From positions 1 through 64,000 of the forward strand of contig JAKLJW010000026.1 in the NCBI GenBank assembly GCA_023150935.1: DNA of 64,000 nt, given 5' to 3'. The stretch comes from Candidatus Binatia bacterium. Lineage in GTDB: Bacteria; Desulfobacterota; Binatia; HRBIN30. Position 1 is the first letter of the stretch, and each line of letters opens with the position of its first letter. Below are positions 1 through 7,886 of this stretch, in pieces. The position numbers and the translations under genes are program-made. The notes under the pieces are model-generated. The model was given only the letters and a program-made list of their open reading frames with translations. It was not told where the DNA came from and searched no databases.

Positions 1-92
1 ACTCTCCCGCGCATCAGGTCCGGCAACTGGCGTAGCTCGCCGAGCAGGCGCTCGCGCCGGGCCTCGAGCTGGGAGCGGTGGCGGTTCGTCAT
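1..92 (-). CDS. 5' end of an uncharacterised protein, DUF6788-like (partial)
   Basis: Only the first 30 codons are in the window; the gene runs off the left edge. The ATG is at 92-90. The product begins with a basic, helical stretch rich in Arg, Leu and Glu (RRERLLGEL, then LRQLPDLMRG). This resembles the N-terminus of DUF6788 proteins, small proteins of unknown role often found near transposase remnants. No Shine-Dalgarno sequence is evident, and a 10-bp palindrome (101-110) lies just upstream. The family assignment is a guess from a short stretch; the coding nature is somewhat more likely than the name. Confidence 0.4.
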   Translation of the reverse strand, partial: MTNRHRSQLEARRERLLGELRQLPDLMRGR

Positions 93-282
93 ATCGGACA
101 CGCTATAGCGCTTGCCCAATCGCATCTGTCAAGGCCTTCCGACTCCACCCGGCGGGTTTTCCGAACCCCTTTGGGCTACTGGGTCTTCACCGCTTAGCGC
201 CGGATCAGGGCCGTACCTGCGCTATTGACGGATCGCAGTGGATATCGTAGCGCGGCAACTCCCTTTGTTGGGCAGTTGGAAG

Positions 283-855
283 ATGACCGATCTGCCGATA
301 GCCGAAATGCAGCCCGTCATCGGAGGACCGCGCGTGGTCCTCCGGCCGTTTCGACGCGAAGACGCCGCCGCCGTCGAGCGGCTCGCCGGTGCGAGAGAGA
401 TTGCAGACACCACCCTCCGGATCCCGCATCCCTACCCGGAAGGAGCAGCCGCGGCTTGGATCGCGACGCATGCGCCCGACTGGGCCGCCGGGAAGAATGT
501 TCACTTCGCCATCGCCTTCCCGTGCGGCGAGCTCCTTGGCGCCATCGGCCTGGAACTTGCCCGTGAGCAAGGATGGGCCGAACTCGGGTATTGGGTCGGT
601 CTTCCGTATTGGAACAACGGCTACTGCACCGAGGGCGGCATCTTGGTCCTGAAGTTCGCTTTCGGAGATCTGGGGCTGCACCGGGTTCAAGCGCGGCATC
701 TCGTCCGCAACCCGGCATCGGGCCGCGTCCTGGAGAAACTCGGGATGCGCCGCGAGGGCATCCACCGCGAGGCGGTGAGGAAGTGGGGTCGGTTCGAGGA
801 CGTCGCGAGTTACGCGACCCTCGCTTCGGAATGGGAAAGAGAAGGCCGGAAGTGA
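283..855 (+). CDS. GNAT family N-acetyltransferase (RimJ/RimL type)
   Basis: A 190-residue protein of the Acetyltransf_3 type, which transfers acetyl from acetyl-CoA to an amine of a protein or small molecule. The N-terminus has the usual strand leading to VVLRPF. The C-terminal half carries the hallmark NPASGRVLEKLGM, the acetyl-CoA-binding and helix region in which Asn-x-x-Ser precedes the EKLGF/M motif. Length fits the family. ATG 283 is chosen because the family normally starts shortly before the LRPF strand; an in-frame GTG at 238 would add 15 residues. The substrate cannot be told. It is a single gene with no operon partner. Confidence 0.85.
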   Translation: MTDLPIAEMQPVIGGPRVVLRPFRREDAAAVERLAGAREIADTTLRIPHPYPEGAAAAWIATHAPDWAAGKNVHFAIAFPCGELLGAIGLELAREQGWAELGYWVGLPYWNNGYCTEGGILVLKFAFGDLGLHRVQARHLVRNPASGRVLEKLGMRREGIHREAVRKWGRFEDVASYATLASEWEREGRK

Positions 856-1100
856 CGGCTCTGCCCGACCGGAACACAACTCGGCCCGCAGAAACGACGG
901 ACCTTCTCGCCGGCTCGAGTGTGCCGGGCGCGCACGCCCACGACCGTGACCGTCACCCGGGGTCCGCCGATTCGCTTCGCTCGAAGAACTTGCGCTGCAT
1001 GGACCCCTGCCGTGTCGGTGCGGATACGTTCGAGGGTGGGAGCCGAACTGGTCCGTGCCGGCAGCGCGCTGGAAAGCCGCACGCGGCGCCTGGCCGGCGT

Positions 1101-2063
1101 TCAGCAACCGAGCACGATCTTGCCGAACGCGCCCGGTTCCATCACCAGGCGATGCGCCGCCGCCGCTTCGGCCAGGGGCAGCTCGCGGCCGACGATCGGT
1201 CGCAGTACCCCGGCTTCGAGACCTGCCGCGATCCCCGCGTAGGCCGCGAGGAGATCGTGTTCCGGCGCCACCAGTAGCGACATCCCACGCACGTCGGCGT
1301 CGCGCCGCATCAACTCGCGCGGATTGATTTCCACCGACCCGCGACTGCCGATGACGACGACGCGCCCCCGCGGCGCCAGCACTTCAAGGTCTTTGCCGAG
1401 GTTCGCATTGGCGAGCATTTCGAGGACGGCGTCGACGCCGTGCCCGCCGGTCGCGGCGAGGACGGCGCCGAGATAGCCCTCGCTGCCGTGGTCGAATGCG
1501 TGGTGGGCCCCCTGTTCGCGCGCCAACTCCCGGCCCCGATCCGTTCCCGCCGTTGCCACGACTCTGCAGCCGTGTGCACGGGCCATCTGAATTGCAGCAA
1601 TGCCGACGCCGCCGCTGCCGCCGTGGATCAACACCGTTTCCCCGGGAAGCACCCGCGCACGTTGAAACAGCGCCCGGTACGCGGTTCCGTAGGGGATACC
1701 CAGCGCGGCACCGGCGGCGAAACCGACACCGTCGGGCAGCGGATGCACCTGGCGCTCGACGCACACCGCCCGCTCGGCGTACGCCCCGCTGAGCGTCCCC
1801 GCGGTAAACACGCGGTCGCCGGCACGCCAGCGGGTAACCCCACTGCCGACGGACTCGACGACCCCGGCCGCGTCGAGCCCGGGCGTGTACGGTAACGGCG
1901 CACCGTATCCCTGAGTCCCAGCGCGAATATAGGTGTCGACCGGATTGACGCCCGCGGCATGCACTCGCACAACCACCTGTCCGGGCCCAGCCTGCGGGTC
2001 CGCCAGGTCGACGTAATCGAGTACTTCGGGACCGCCGTGCGCGGCGACGCGGATGGCTTTCAT
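1101..2063 (-). CDS. Zinc-independent NADPH:quinone oxidoreductase (MDR superfamily)
   Basis: A 320-residue medium-chain dehydrogenase/reductase. Residues ~1-130 are a GroES-like substrate domain with GVNPVDTYIRAG, typical of quinone oxidoreductases. Residues ~135-265 form a Rossmann domain with the NADPH motif HGGSGGVGIAAIQMA. The cysteine zinc ligands of alcohol dehydrogenases are absent, pointing to a QOR/crotonyl-reductase-like enzyme that reduces enones or quinones. ATG 2063 (MKAIRV) is preferred over an upstream extension because MDR proteins start with MKAI. It is probably the last gene of the minus-strand operon with the SDR at 2122-2892 (58-bp gap). The substrate is unknown. Confidence 0.88.
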   Translation of the reverse strand: MKAIRVAAHGGPEVLDYVDLADPQAGPGQVVVRVHAAGVNPVDTYIRAGTQGYGAPLPYTPGLDAAGVVESVGSGVTRWRAGDRVFTAGTLSGAYAERAVCVERQVHPLPDGVGFAAGAALGIPYGTAYRALFQRARVLPGETVLIHGGSGGVGIAAIQMARAHGCRVVATAGTDRGRELAREQGAHHAFDHGSEGYLGAVLAATGGHGVDAVLEMLANANLGKDLEVLAPRGRVVVIGSRGSVEINPRELMRRDADVRGMSLLVAPEHDLLAAYAGIAAGLEAGVLRPIVGRELPLAEAAAAHRLVMEPGAFGKIVLGC

Positions 2064-2121
2064 ACCAGGCCGGCGGTTAGCCCCAACGCCACCCACCCCA
2101 ACCCCCCGATCCGCGGCATCC

Positions 2122-2892
2122 TTACCCGCACGTGGAAATTCCCCCGTCGACCGGGATGACCGTGCCGGTCAGGTAGGCGCCGGCGCGCGAGGCGAGGAAG
2201 ATCGTCGCGCCGGCCATGTCTTCCGGCTCGCCGATGCGGCCGAGCGGGCAGGCGCCGACGATGGCGTCGCGGAAGTTGCGCAGAGTCTCGGCCATCATCT
2301 TACTCTCGAACGGCCCGGGCGCGATCGCGTTCACGGTAATGTGTCGCGGGGCAAGCTGATGCGCCAGCACGCGCGTAAGATGATGTACGGCAGCCTTGCT
2401 GGCGGAGTACGCGTAAGTTTCGAGCACCGGCGCGCGCAAGCCGTCGATCGAGCCGATGTTGATGACCCGTGCGGGGTCCTGCGGCGTGGCCGCCTTCACG
2501 AGTAGATCGAGCATCGCCCGGGTGAGGTGGAATACCGACTTGACGTTCAACGCCAGCACCTTGTCCCATGCCGCGTCGGGGTACTCGGCCAGCGGCGCTC
2601 CCCAGTTGGCGCCGGCATTGTTCACCAGCACGTGCACGGCGGATTCCCTCGCCGCCACGGCGGCCGCGAGCGCCTTCGTCCCGGCCTCCGTGCCGAGATC
2701 GGCCGGCACCGACACACACGTCCCGACCTTCGACAGCTCGCCGGCGACCTGGTCGCAAACGTCCGCCTTGCGCGAGGAGATATAGACTCTGGCCCCGTTC
2801 TCGACGAAGCCCCGGGCGATCATGAGTCCGATACCGCGAGAGCCGCCGGTTACGACGGCAACCTTGCCTGCGACCGAGAACAAGTTCTTCAC
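2122..2892 (-). CDS. Short-chain dehydrogenase/reductase (3-oxoacyl-ACP reductase-like)
   Basis: A 256-residue classical SDR. It has the cofactor motif TGGSRGIG near residue 13, NNAG in the middle, the catalytic Ser in NIGSIDG and the YxxxK pair in YAYSASK. The C-terminal PVDGG is typical of FabG-like enzymes. The start is GTG 2892, preceded by GGAGGG at good spacing. It overlaps the stop of the upstream SDR by 4 bp (GTGA), so the two are translationally coupled. The role is likely oxidation/reduction of a hydroxy/keto group in the same pathway as the neighbouring LLM oxidoreductase and quinone oxidoreductase; the exact substrate is not evident. Confidence 0.9.
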   Translation of the reverse strand: MKNLFSVAGKVAVVTGGSRGIGLMIARGFVENGARVYISSRKADVCDQVAGELSKVGTCVSVPADLGTEAGTKALAAAVAARESAVHVLVNNAGANWGAPLAEYPDAAWDKVLALNVKSVFHLTRAMLDLLVKAATPQDPARVINIGSIDGLRAPVLETYAYSASKAAVHHLTRVLAHQLAPRHITVNAIAPGPFESKMMAETLRNFRDAIVGACPLGRIGEPEDMAGATIFLASRAGAYLTGTVIPVDGGISTCG

Positions 2893-3710
2893 CAGGTGCC
2901 CTCCTCGAACATGGCGTCGAGCTTGCCGGCTCGCCGCCGCAAGAACTCCCGCTGCTGCGGGTGCGTGAGAATGTACAGATCGCGGCGCTCGATACCGCGC
3001 ACGACACGGCGCGCGACTTCCTCGGCCGGAATAGTTCCGCCCTTCATTTCCTCGGCAGGCGGGAGCACGGGTTCGGGGCCCGGGTTGCGCAAGTGCGCCG
3101 GGCGCATCCGCACCGTGTTCTCGTTGATATTCGTGGCAACGATCATCGGGCAGAGCACGCTGACACCGATACCCAGCGGCTTCAGCTCGCGGTGCAGCGA
3201 TTCGGTCAGACCGACGACGGCGAACTTGGAGGCGCAGTAGATCCCGAGCCACTCCATGCCGACGAGGCCGGACATCGAGGCCGTGTTGACGATGTGTCCA
3301 CCGGCGCCCTGCGCGACGAGCAGCGGAACGAAGCATTCGACCCCGTGTACGACGCCCCAGAAGTTCACGGCCATCGTGTACTCCCAGTCGCGGTGGGTTG
3401 CCGTGCTCATCTGGCCGAAGAGGGCGACGCCGGCATTGTTGCAGACGATGTGCACGGCGCCGAAGCGCTGCCGGGCCGCCTCGGCCAGGGCCCGTACGCT
3501 CTCGAGGTCGGTAACGTCCGTCCGTACCCCGAGCGCCTCGCCGCCGGCCGCCGTCAGCTCGCCCACGGCGCCGGCGAGCGCGGCGTCGTCCAGATCGGCA
3601 AGCACCAGCTTCGCGCCGCGCGCCGCAAACGCACGCGCCATGGCCATGCCGATCCCGCCGGCCCCGCCGGTGATCACCGCCACCCGGTCTTTGAAAGGAT
3701 CGCTCATCAT
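2889..3710 (-). CDS. Short-chain dehydrogenase/reductase
   Basis: A 273-residue classical SDR. The Rossmann motif TGGAGGIG lies near residue 12, ADLDD after the second strand suggests NAD(H) preference, NNAG is in the middle, and Ser (NTASMSG) with YCASK forms the active site. The C-terminal ~50 residues extend past the core and end in a basic segment, as in SDRs annotated for short-chain alcohol or sterol-like substrates. The start is placed at one of two adjacent ATGs (3710/3707); a longer GTG start at 3758 cannot be excluded. It is translationally coupled to the next SDR and lies 74 bp after the LLM oxidoreductase gene. Confidence 0.88.
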   Translation of the reverse strand: MMSDPFKDRVAVITGGAGGIGMAMARAFAARGAKLVLADLDDAALAGAVGELTAAGGEALGVRTDVTDLESVRALAEAARQRFGAVHIVCNNAGVALFGQMSTATHRDWEYTMAVNFWGVVHGVECFVPLLVAQGAGGHIVNTASMSGLVGMEWLGIYCASKFAVVGLTESLHRELKPLGIGVSVLCPMIVATNINENTVRMRPAHLRNPGPEPVLPPAEEMKGGTIPAEEVARRVVRGIERRDLYILTHPQQREFLRRRAGKLDAMFEEGTW

Positions 3711-3784
3711 CGGCTGGAGTAGCACGCGGCCACCGGCGATGAAAACATCCCCGACCACGCTCCGGTCCCCGTGTTACCTTCGAC

Positions 3785-4699
3785 TCACTTGAACGCGTCG
3801 ATCAGCTCTTGCAACGCTACCAGTTGCCCGCCCCGGGTCGACGACGGCACCAGGATGGGGGTCTTCAGACCGGTGGCATACCAGGCTTCGAGTCCATCCC
3901 GCACCTCGGCAGCGGTTCCGAACAGGGTGCAGTCGCGCAGCCACCTGTCGCTCATCAACGACGGCAGCTTGTCGTGTTCGCCACCTTCGATGGCGGCCTG
4001 GATGGCGCGCATCTCGTCTTCGTAGCCGGCCTCGATCCAGTACGCCCGATAGTTGGGCAACATGACGTAGCCGGTAAGCGTCTTGCGATTGACGGCCGCG
4101 GCGGCGGCCCGGTCGTCGGCGATGCACACGGGAATCATGTTGCCGATGAAGAAGTCGCCCTGACGCGCCGCCGCGGGAAGAAACGAGATCGAGGCGGCCA
4201 TGTGCGAGCGGGCGGCGTTGGCCCAGACCGCACCCTGGGCCAGTTCGGCGGATAGTTCCGCCATCTTGCGTCGCAGCGCCGCGAACACGATCGGCGGCAG
4301 GGTCCCCCAACGCTGAGCGCCCTTCTGCAGTTGAGCGGTGAACTCCCGCACGTCAGCCAGCGGCTTGCCGGTGCGCACACCGAGGCGGTCGGTCACCGGG
4401 GCATGGCTGATACCGATGCCGAAGCGGAAGCGGCCGCCGCTCAGCTCGTGGATCATGGTGACGCTCTGGGCGTAGTCGAACGGGTGGCGCGTATAGATGT
4501 TGGCGATGCTGGTGCCGAACGAAATCTCTTTCGTACAGAAGGCCAGCGCCTCGCACAGGCCGACGTTGTCGCCGAAGCTCGGGCAGTAAATCCCGGCGAA
4601 GCCCTGGCGCTCGACTTCGGCCGCGGCTTCGAGTGTGGCGCGCCGCTTGCCGGCCATGGCCGCCAGACTGACCGCCGGTTTGCGCAGATTGGTAGGCAT
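3785..4699 (-). CDS. LLM-class flavin/F420-dependent oxidoreductase
   Basis: A 304-residue luciferase-like TIM-barrel enzyme. Recognisable parts are the N-terminal barrel strand with GFAGIYCPSFGD, the segment SFGTSIANIYTRHP characteristic of F420-dependent members, and GGRFRFGIGISH, where Gly-Gly-Arg-x-x-x-Gly-x-Gly shapes the cofactor pocket. F420 versus FMN use is inferred from family resemblance. ATG 4699 (MPTNLRK) has a GAGGAG ribosome site lying in the end of the upstream zinc-ribbon gene, only 8 bp away. It heads a minus-strand set with two SDRs and a quinone oxidoreductase, which suggests a degradative redox pathway. Confidence 0.87.
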   Translation of the reverse strand: MPTNLRKPAVSLAAMAGKRRATLEAAAEVERQGFAGIYCPSFGDNVGLCEALAFCTKEISFGTSIANIYTRHPFDYAQSVTMIHELSGGRFRFGIGISHAPVTDRLGVRTGKPLADVREFTAQLQKGAQRWGTLPPIVFAALRRKMAELSAELAQGAVWANAARSHMAASISFLPAAARQGDFFIGNMIPVCIADDRAAAAAVNRKTLTGYVMLPNYRAYWIEAGYEDEMRAIQAAIEGGEHDKLPSLMSDRWLRDCTLFGTAAEVRDGLEAWYATGLKTPILVPSSTRGGQLVALQELIDAFK

Positions 4700-4707
4700 G
4701 GCGCGGG

Positions 4708-4869
4708 CTACTCCTCTTCCTCGATTTCGCCCTGTTCGCCCCACCGCAGCTTGCAGCGCTCGGAGCAGAAATAGTGCGTCCAGTTGTCCACGACCACGAT
4801 TTCGGGGCTTTCGGCGGTTTCGGCGGGAATCGCCGCGCCGCAATGTTCGCAATTCTTCGGTTCGGGCAT
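4708..4869 (-). CDS. Small zinc-ribbon (TRASH/MYM-like) protein, 53 aa
   Basis: A 53-residue protein with two cysteine pairs: CEHCG at residues ~7-11, and YFCSERCKLRW about 24 residues later. This CxxC...CxxxC pattern followed by an aromatic/basic segment is a treble-clef metal site like TRASH/MYM fingers, often linked to metal sensing or protein contacts. The C-terminus is very acidic (EIEEEE). A strong GGAGG site lies 7 bp before ATG 4869. The stop is 8 bp from the LLM oxidoreductase start, so it is the first gene of that operon. Its job there is unknown; delivery of metal or a regulatory contact are possibilities. Confidence 0.8.
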   Translation of the reverse strand: MPEPKNCEHCGAAIPAETAESPEIVVVDNWTHYFCSERCKLRWGEQGEIEEEE

Positions 4870-4931
4870 GGGAGAGCCTCCTCGGGACGCTGGGACAGCG
4901 CCGTCGCTGCAACGCGAGATGCAGTCGATAA

Positions 4932-4993
4932 CACGGGAGGCCACGGGAGGCCACGGGGTACCGCGGCCCGCGACCGTCCCCGCGACCGTCCCC
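4932..4993. repeat. Short direct repeats in a divergent intergenic region
   Basis: The 177-bp region between the divergent zinc-ribbon gene and the CBS gene holds two short tandem repeats. One is a 10-bp unit (CACGGGAGGC) repeated about 2.5 times from 4932; the other is a 12-bp unit (CGCGACCGTCCC) repeated exactly twice at 4969-4992. They could be direct-repeat regulator sites for one or both genes, or chance slippage products. Confidence 0.5.
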
Positions 4994-5046
4994 TTGCGGC
5001 ACTCGACCGGGAGGCGTATGGGGGGGCGCCTGAGGGAGGTATCCGT

Positions 5047-5514
5047 ATGGCGAGCGTCGCAGCCCTGATGGTCACGGAAATGGTAACCGCTAGTCCCACG
5101 GAAACCGTGGCCGAGGTCGCGCGGCGGATGGCGGACAACAAGATCGGCGCGGTGCTGGTCGTCGACGGCCAGCGGATCGAGGGCGTCTTTTCCGAACGCG
5201 ATCTGCTCAACCGCGTCGTCGCCGACTTTCGCAATCCGGAAACGACGAAGCTCGAACACGTCTGCACCCGCGACATCGTGACCATCGACGTCAAGGCACC
5301 GGTGAAAACCGTGCTGGACATCTTCCGGGAGAAAAAGATCCGCCACCTGCCCGTCGTCGACGGCGGCAAGCCGGTGGGCATTCTGTCGGTGCGCGATTTC
5401 CTCGAGTACCTCGTCGGCGGACTCGAACGTTACATCGACGACCTGCGCTACAAGCGCGAACTCGCCGAGGGAGTCGACCCCTACGACCATATCGGCGGGT
5501 CGTACGGCAAGTAA
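5047..5514 (+). CDS. CBS-domain pair protein
   Basis: A 155-residue protein made almost entirely of two CBS domains (residues ~7-62 and ~73-130). Each has the typical V.....V..A...M..N.IG..LVVD and R.LPVVD..K.VGI.S.RD patterns. Such stand-alone Bateman modules bind adenosine ligands (AMP, ATP, NAD or SAM) and act as energy or ligand sensors. The C-terminal 25 residues (RYIDDLRYKREL onwards) are an extra helical tail. ATG 5047 follows GGGAGG at 5034-5039. It is divergent from the zinc-ribbon/LLM operon. No partner enzyme is fused, so the ligand and target are unknown. Confidence 0.9.
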   Translation: MASVAALMVTEMVTASPTETVAEVARRMADNKIGAVLVVDGQRIEGVFSERDLLNRVVADFRNPETTKLEHVCTRDIVTIDVKAPVKTVLDIFREKKIRHLPVVDGGKPVGILSVRDFLEYLVGGLERYIDDLRYKRELAEGVDPYDHIGGSYGK

Positions 5515-5599
5515 CGGCACCATCCCATAACGCGCTGCCGTTGAGCTGCGGCGGGCCAATGGATCGCCGCTATAGCCCGTCGCCAGCTCGAACGGCGGG

Positions 5600-5902
5600 T
5601 TAGCCTCGGCGGTGCTGCCACTCCGCCGGATCGCGACTCGCGTGCAACACCGCGAGCACGATAGTGATGTCGCCTTCCACGGCGAAGTAGACGGCGTACG
5701 GAAAGCGCCTGACGAGCGCGTGACGAATGCCGCCGCGCAGTTCCTGGTACTTGAGCGGGCTGTCGGCGATGCGGTTGTACGATGCCCGAACTTCATCCAG
5801 AAACTCGACGCCGAGCCCTGCCTGTTCCGTCTCGTACCATTCGAACGCCGCCTCCACATCGAGATCGACGGACGGCTCCGAGATCAACCGAGACTTGGTC
5901 AC
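5600..5902 (-). CDS. ParE/RelE-family toxin of a type II toxin-antitoxin pair
   Basis: A 100-residue protein with the ParE/RelE fold pattern: an N-terminal helix containing DVEAAFEWYE, a second helix GLGVEFLDEV, then strands with RFPYAVYFAVEGD and IVLAVLHASRDP. The last is the typical HxxR/DP ending of plasmid-stabilisation toxins. ParE members poison gyrase and RelE members cleave mRNA; the family cannot be split from sequence alone here. It overlaps the upstream antitoxin gene by 4 bp (ATGA), the usual coupled order antitoxin-toxin. Confidence 0.88.
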   Translation of the reverse strand: MTKSRLISEPSVDLDVEAAFEWYETEQAGLGVEFLDEVRASYNRIADSPLKYQELRGGIRHALVRRFPYAVYFAVEGDITIVLAVLHASRDPAEWQHRRG

Positions 5903-6141
5903 CGCGGCTTCTTGGCCCTCTCGGCCAAGCGATCGATCACTTCGTATGCTGAGCGAGCACGACTCGGATCACGCCGGTATTCGGCGAGGCGTTCCTCGGC
6001 GACTTGCAAGTGGCTCTCCGGAACGGGTAGCTCTCCCGGCCGCTCGGCAATTCGATCCCACAGGTCCTGCAGATATCGAACCTGTTCGGTCTTCGACAGT
6101 TCCGTGAAACCAGGTGGCTCGGCAATCGTTGTCTGTTGCAT
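5899..6141 (-). CDS. Antitoxin, addiction-module (putative Unstab_antitox) family
   Basis: An 80-residue protein with the features of the addiction-module antitoxin component. It starts with a short N-terminal region ending in LSKTEQVRYLQDLWDRIA, followed by a proline break (ELPVPESH) and a second helix with LAEYRRDPSRA and a basic C-terminus. In this family a target-like E/S-R-xx-LAEDLWD.I motif is conserved and the P-x-P-x-H...R..EY..DP pattern is nearly diagnostic. ATG 6141 is chosen because it gives the family length; a much longer open frame upstream looks non-coding. It pairs with the ParE/RelE-type toxin it overlaps. Confidence 0.85.
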   Translation of the reverse strand: MQQTTIAEPPGFTELSKTEQVRYLQDLWDRIAERPGELPVPESHLQVAEERLAEYRRDPSRARSAYEVIDRLAERAKKPR

Positions 6142-6622
6142 GCTTCGATCCTCGGCCCCGACAATACCGTAAGCCCCGTGCGGCCGCCAATGGTGGAGGC
6201 TAACGGCGCGGTTCAGGCGCGGCGGCGCTGCCAGCCGGAAGCTCCCGCCGCCGCATAGCCGGCCGGCGCCTCGGCGACGCTGTAGCCGCGCCGACCGAGC
6301 TTGGTCAGCATGGCGACCACATCGCACCCGGGCCTGCACACACAATGGCCGGCGTCCTTTCGCAAAAGAACCGTCCCTCAAGAGCGGAGTTATGGCCATC
6401 GCACGGCCGCATCGCCGTGCGCCGAGCGTGACCGGCCGGTTATCGCTGTCACCCCGATGACGATTGCGAGCCGGTAGGCAACGCCGCCGCCGGCAATCTG
6501 CCGGCGTTCCCCGCATCTAAAGCAGGCTGCCCGGGCTGGCCTTCGGCTTGCTCCACTGCAACGGCGACCCGTTTCCGCGGCCGCGGCACACGTGGCCGGG
6601 GCGGGCGCGAAAGGGAGCAGCC
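6142..6622. other. Gene-poor interval with a possible gene remnant
   Basis: No convincing complete gene is seen between the antitoxin start and the secreted protein at 6623. On the minus strand a ~40-codon stretch ending at 6213 reads DVVAMLTKLGRRGYSVAE and stops at a TGA. This looks like the tail of a family 2 glycosyltransferase (the ...RRGY.V.E.P pattern), without any upstream part. It may be a decayed fragment. Confidence 0.35.
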
Positions 6623-7075
6623 ATGGGTCTGAGCCGCAACGTATCGATCGTACGCCGCAGCATCCGCCTGCGCATCCCGCCCTGGTCTCGCCATGCGATC
6701 TGCGCCGCCGGAACGGTCGTGGTACTCGCGGCGGTAAGTCCGCCGCTGCTGCACGCTCAGGATCTCGTCGCCCTCGCAGCGCCGGTGCTCGAGCGGACGG
6801 CGGGATCGACCGGGGCAACGACGCAGCCGGCCGAGAAGAGGCCCGACTTTCACCGCATCGACCTGCACTCGGTTCCGGCGCAGCGAGCGCCGGAACCGTT
6901 CACCCTGCGCGACTTCAGCCTCGGGTACAGAGCTGCGCCATTCACCCTCGGGCTGGCCGAGATCGGCCCCGATCCGGTCGATTGCTCGTTGGTGACCACC
7001 GCGCCGGCTGCCGGCCGCACGGCCGGCGGCCGGGCGTGTGCACAACCGATTCGCGTGAATCTGCTCTGGTGGTGA
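6623..7075 (+). CDS. Hypothetical secreted protein, 150 aa
   Basis: I do not recognise a family. The product has a basic N-terminus (~residues 1-28) and a hydrophobic stretch (AICAAGTVVVLAAVSPPLLHA), a plausible Sec signal peptide cleaved after HA near residue 48. The mature part is ~100 residues, rich in Pro, Ala and Arg, with two Cys and a C-terminus ending LLWW. ATG 6623 is preceded by AAGGGAG at good spacing. It is convergent with the glutathione S-transferase gene and separated from it by a hairpin. Codon usage is GC-rich and consistent with coding, but homology is not evident. Confidence 0.6.
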   Translation: MGLSRNVSIVRRSIRLRIPPWSRHAICAAGTVVVLAAVSPPLLHAQDLVALAAPVLERTAGSTGATTQPAEKRPDFHRIDLHSVPAQRAPEPFTLRDFSLGYRAAPFTLGLAEIGPDPVDCSLVTTAPAAGRTAGGRACAQPIRVNLLWW

Positions 7076-7077
7076 GG

Positions 7078-7108
7078 AAGCGCGACCGGAGGGGGGCGCG
7101 TCGCGCTT
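7078..7108. terminator. Hairpin between convergent genes
   Basis: A perfect 9-bp inverted repeat (AAGCGCGAC / GTCGCGCTT) with a 13-base loop lies immediately after the stop of the secreted protein and reaches into the stop codon of the convergent GST gene. No long T-run follows, so it may act as a bidirectional transcript-end stabiliser rather than a strict intrinsic terminator. Confidence 0.5.
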
Positions 7109-7709
7109 ACTCTTGCGCCCGCACGAACGCCGGGCGCGAGGCCAGCCGGCCCACGTACTCCTGCAGTACCGGGAAACCCTCCAGCAAACCGAGGAACTGA
7201 CCCCACGCCAGGGTCGAGCCGACCATCACGTCAGCGGTGCTGAACTCGTTCCCGAGCAGGTATTGCTTGCCTTGCAACGCGCCGGAGAGCACCTCGGCCA
7301 CCTTCTTCCACGCCACTCTGCCCGCTTCGACTTTGGCCGGCGAGCGCTCTGCCTCGGGCAGCCTGACCGTGTTCATGAACACGTCGATAAGCGGCGGCTC
7401 CATGGTCGCGATGGTGTAGACGATCCACTGGTAATAGGGACCGCGCACCGGCGAGCCAACCGGCGGAGCCAGCCGCTTCTCCGGATACTTGTCCGCCAGG
7501 TAGGCGCAAATGGCCGCCGACTCGATCAAGGCCAGGTCGCCGTCGACCAGTGCCGGCAGTGCCCCGTGCGGGTGTATTTTCAGGTAGTCCGGGGCCTTGT
7601 GCTCCTGCTTCGACATGTCCAGAGTCACCAGCTCGTACGGTACTCCGATCTCCTCCAACAACCAGCGCGGGCGTATCGAACGCGACTGCCTGGCGTGATA
7701 CAGCTTCAT
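7107..7709 (-). CDS. Glutathione S-transferase family protein
   Basis: A 200-residue GST. The N-terminal thioredoxin-like domain (residues 1-80) starts MKLYHARQSRSIRPRWLLEE and holds the cis-proline/GSH-contact region GALPALVDGDLALIESAAI (the ..LP.L.DG....ES.AI signature). The rest is the all-helical C-terminal domain with a conserved FSTADVMVGSTL capping-box region. The catalytic residue is probably a Ser in the SRSIR segment. ATG 7709 follows AGGAGG closely. Its role is glutathione conjugation or isomerisation of an electrophile. It stands alone, and a 12-bp palindrome sits between its start codon and the presumed promoter. Confidence 0.9.
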   Translation of the reverse strand: MKLYHARQSRSIRPRWLLEEIGVPYELVTLDMSKQEHKAPDYLKIHPHGALPALVDGDLALIESAAICAYLADKYPEKRLAPPVGSPVRGPYYQWIVYTIATMEPPLIDVFMNTVRLPEAERSPAKVEAGRVAWKKVAEVLSGALQGKQYLLGNEFSTADVMVGSTLAWGQFLGLLEGFPVLQEYVGRLASRPAFVRAQE

Positions 7710-7723
7710 CCGTGTCCTCCTAA

Positions 7724-7735
7724 CGCAACGTTGCG
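7724..7735. promoter_or_regulatory. Perfect 12-bp palindrome upstream of the GST gene
   Basis: CGCAACGTTGCG is fully self-complementary and lies 15 bp upstream of the GST start codon, just beyond its ribosome-binding site. This position suits a repressor operator. No regulator gene is adjacent, so the assignment is only positional. Confidence 0.35.
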
Positions 7736-7886
7736 AACAGTGCGGGTATACTGTCTGAGCGTCGCCGTCGTGTCGACACCCTGCCGAACGGCGCACTGAA
7801 GCCGGTCCCCGGTCGAATTCCGGAACGAAGCCGGAACGGCCCGCCGCATGGACGTCTTACGCGGCCCGGCGTAAGGTTGGGCGGCT

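Noticed and set aside
3711..3758. Longer N-terminus for the SDR at 2889-3710
   Set aside because: The SDR fold begins about 8 residues after the chosen ATG, and the upstream 16 codons add no SDR feature. The GTG at 3758 has a GGAG very close by but is less likely.
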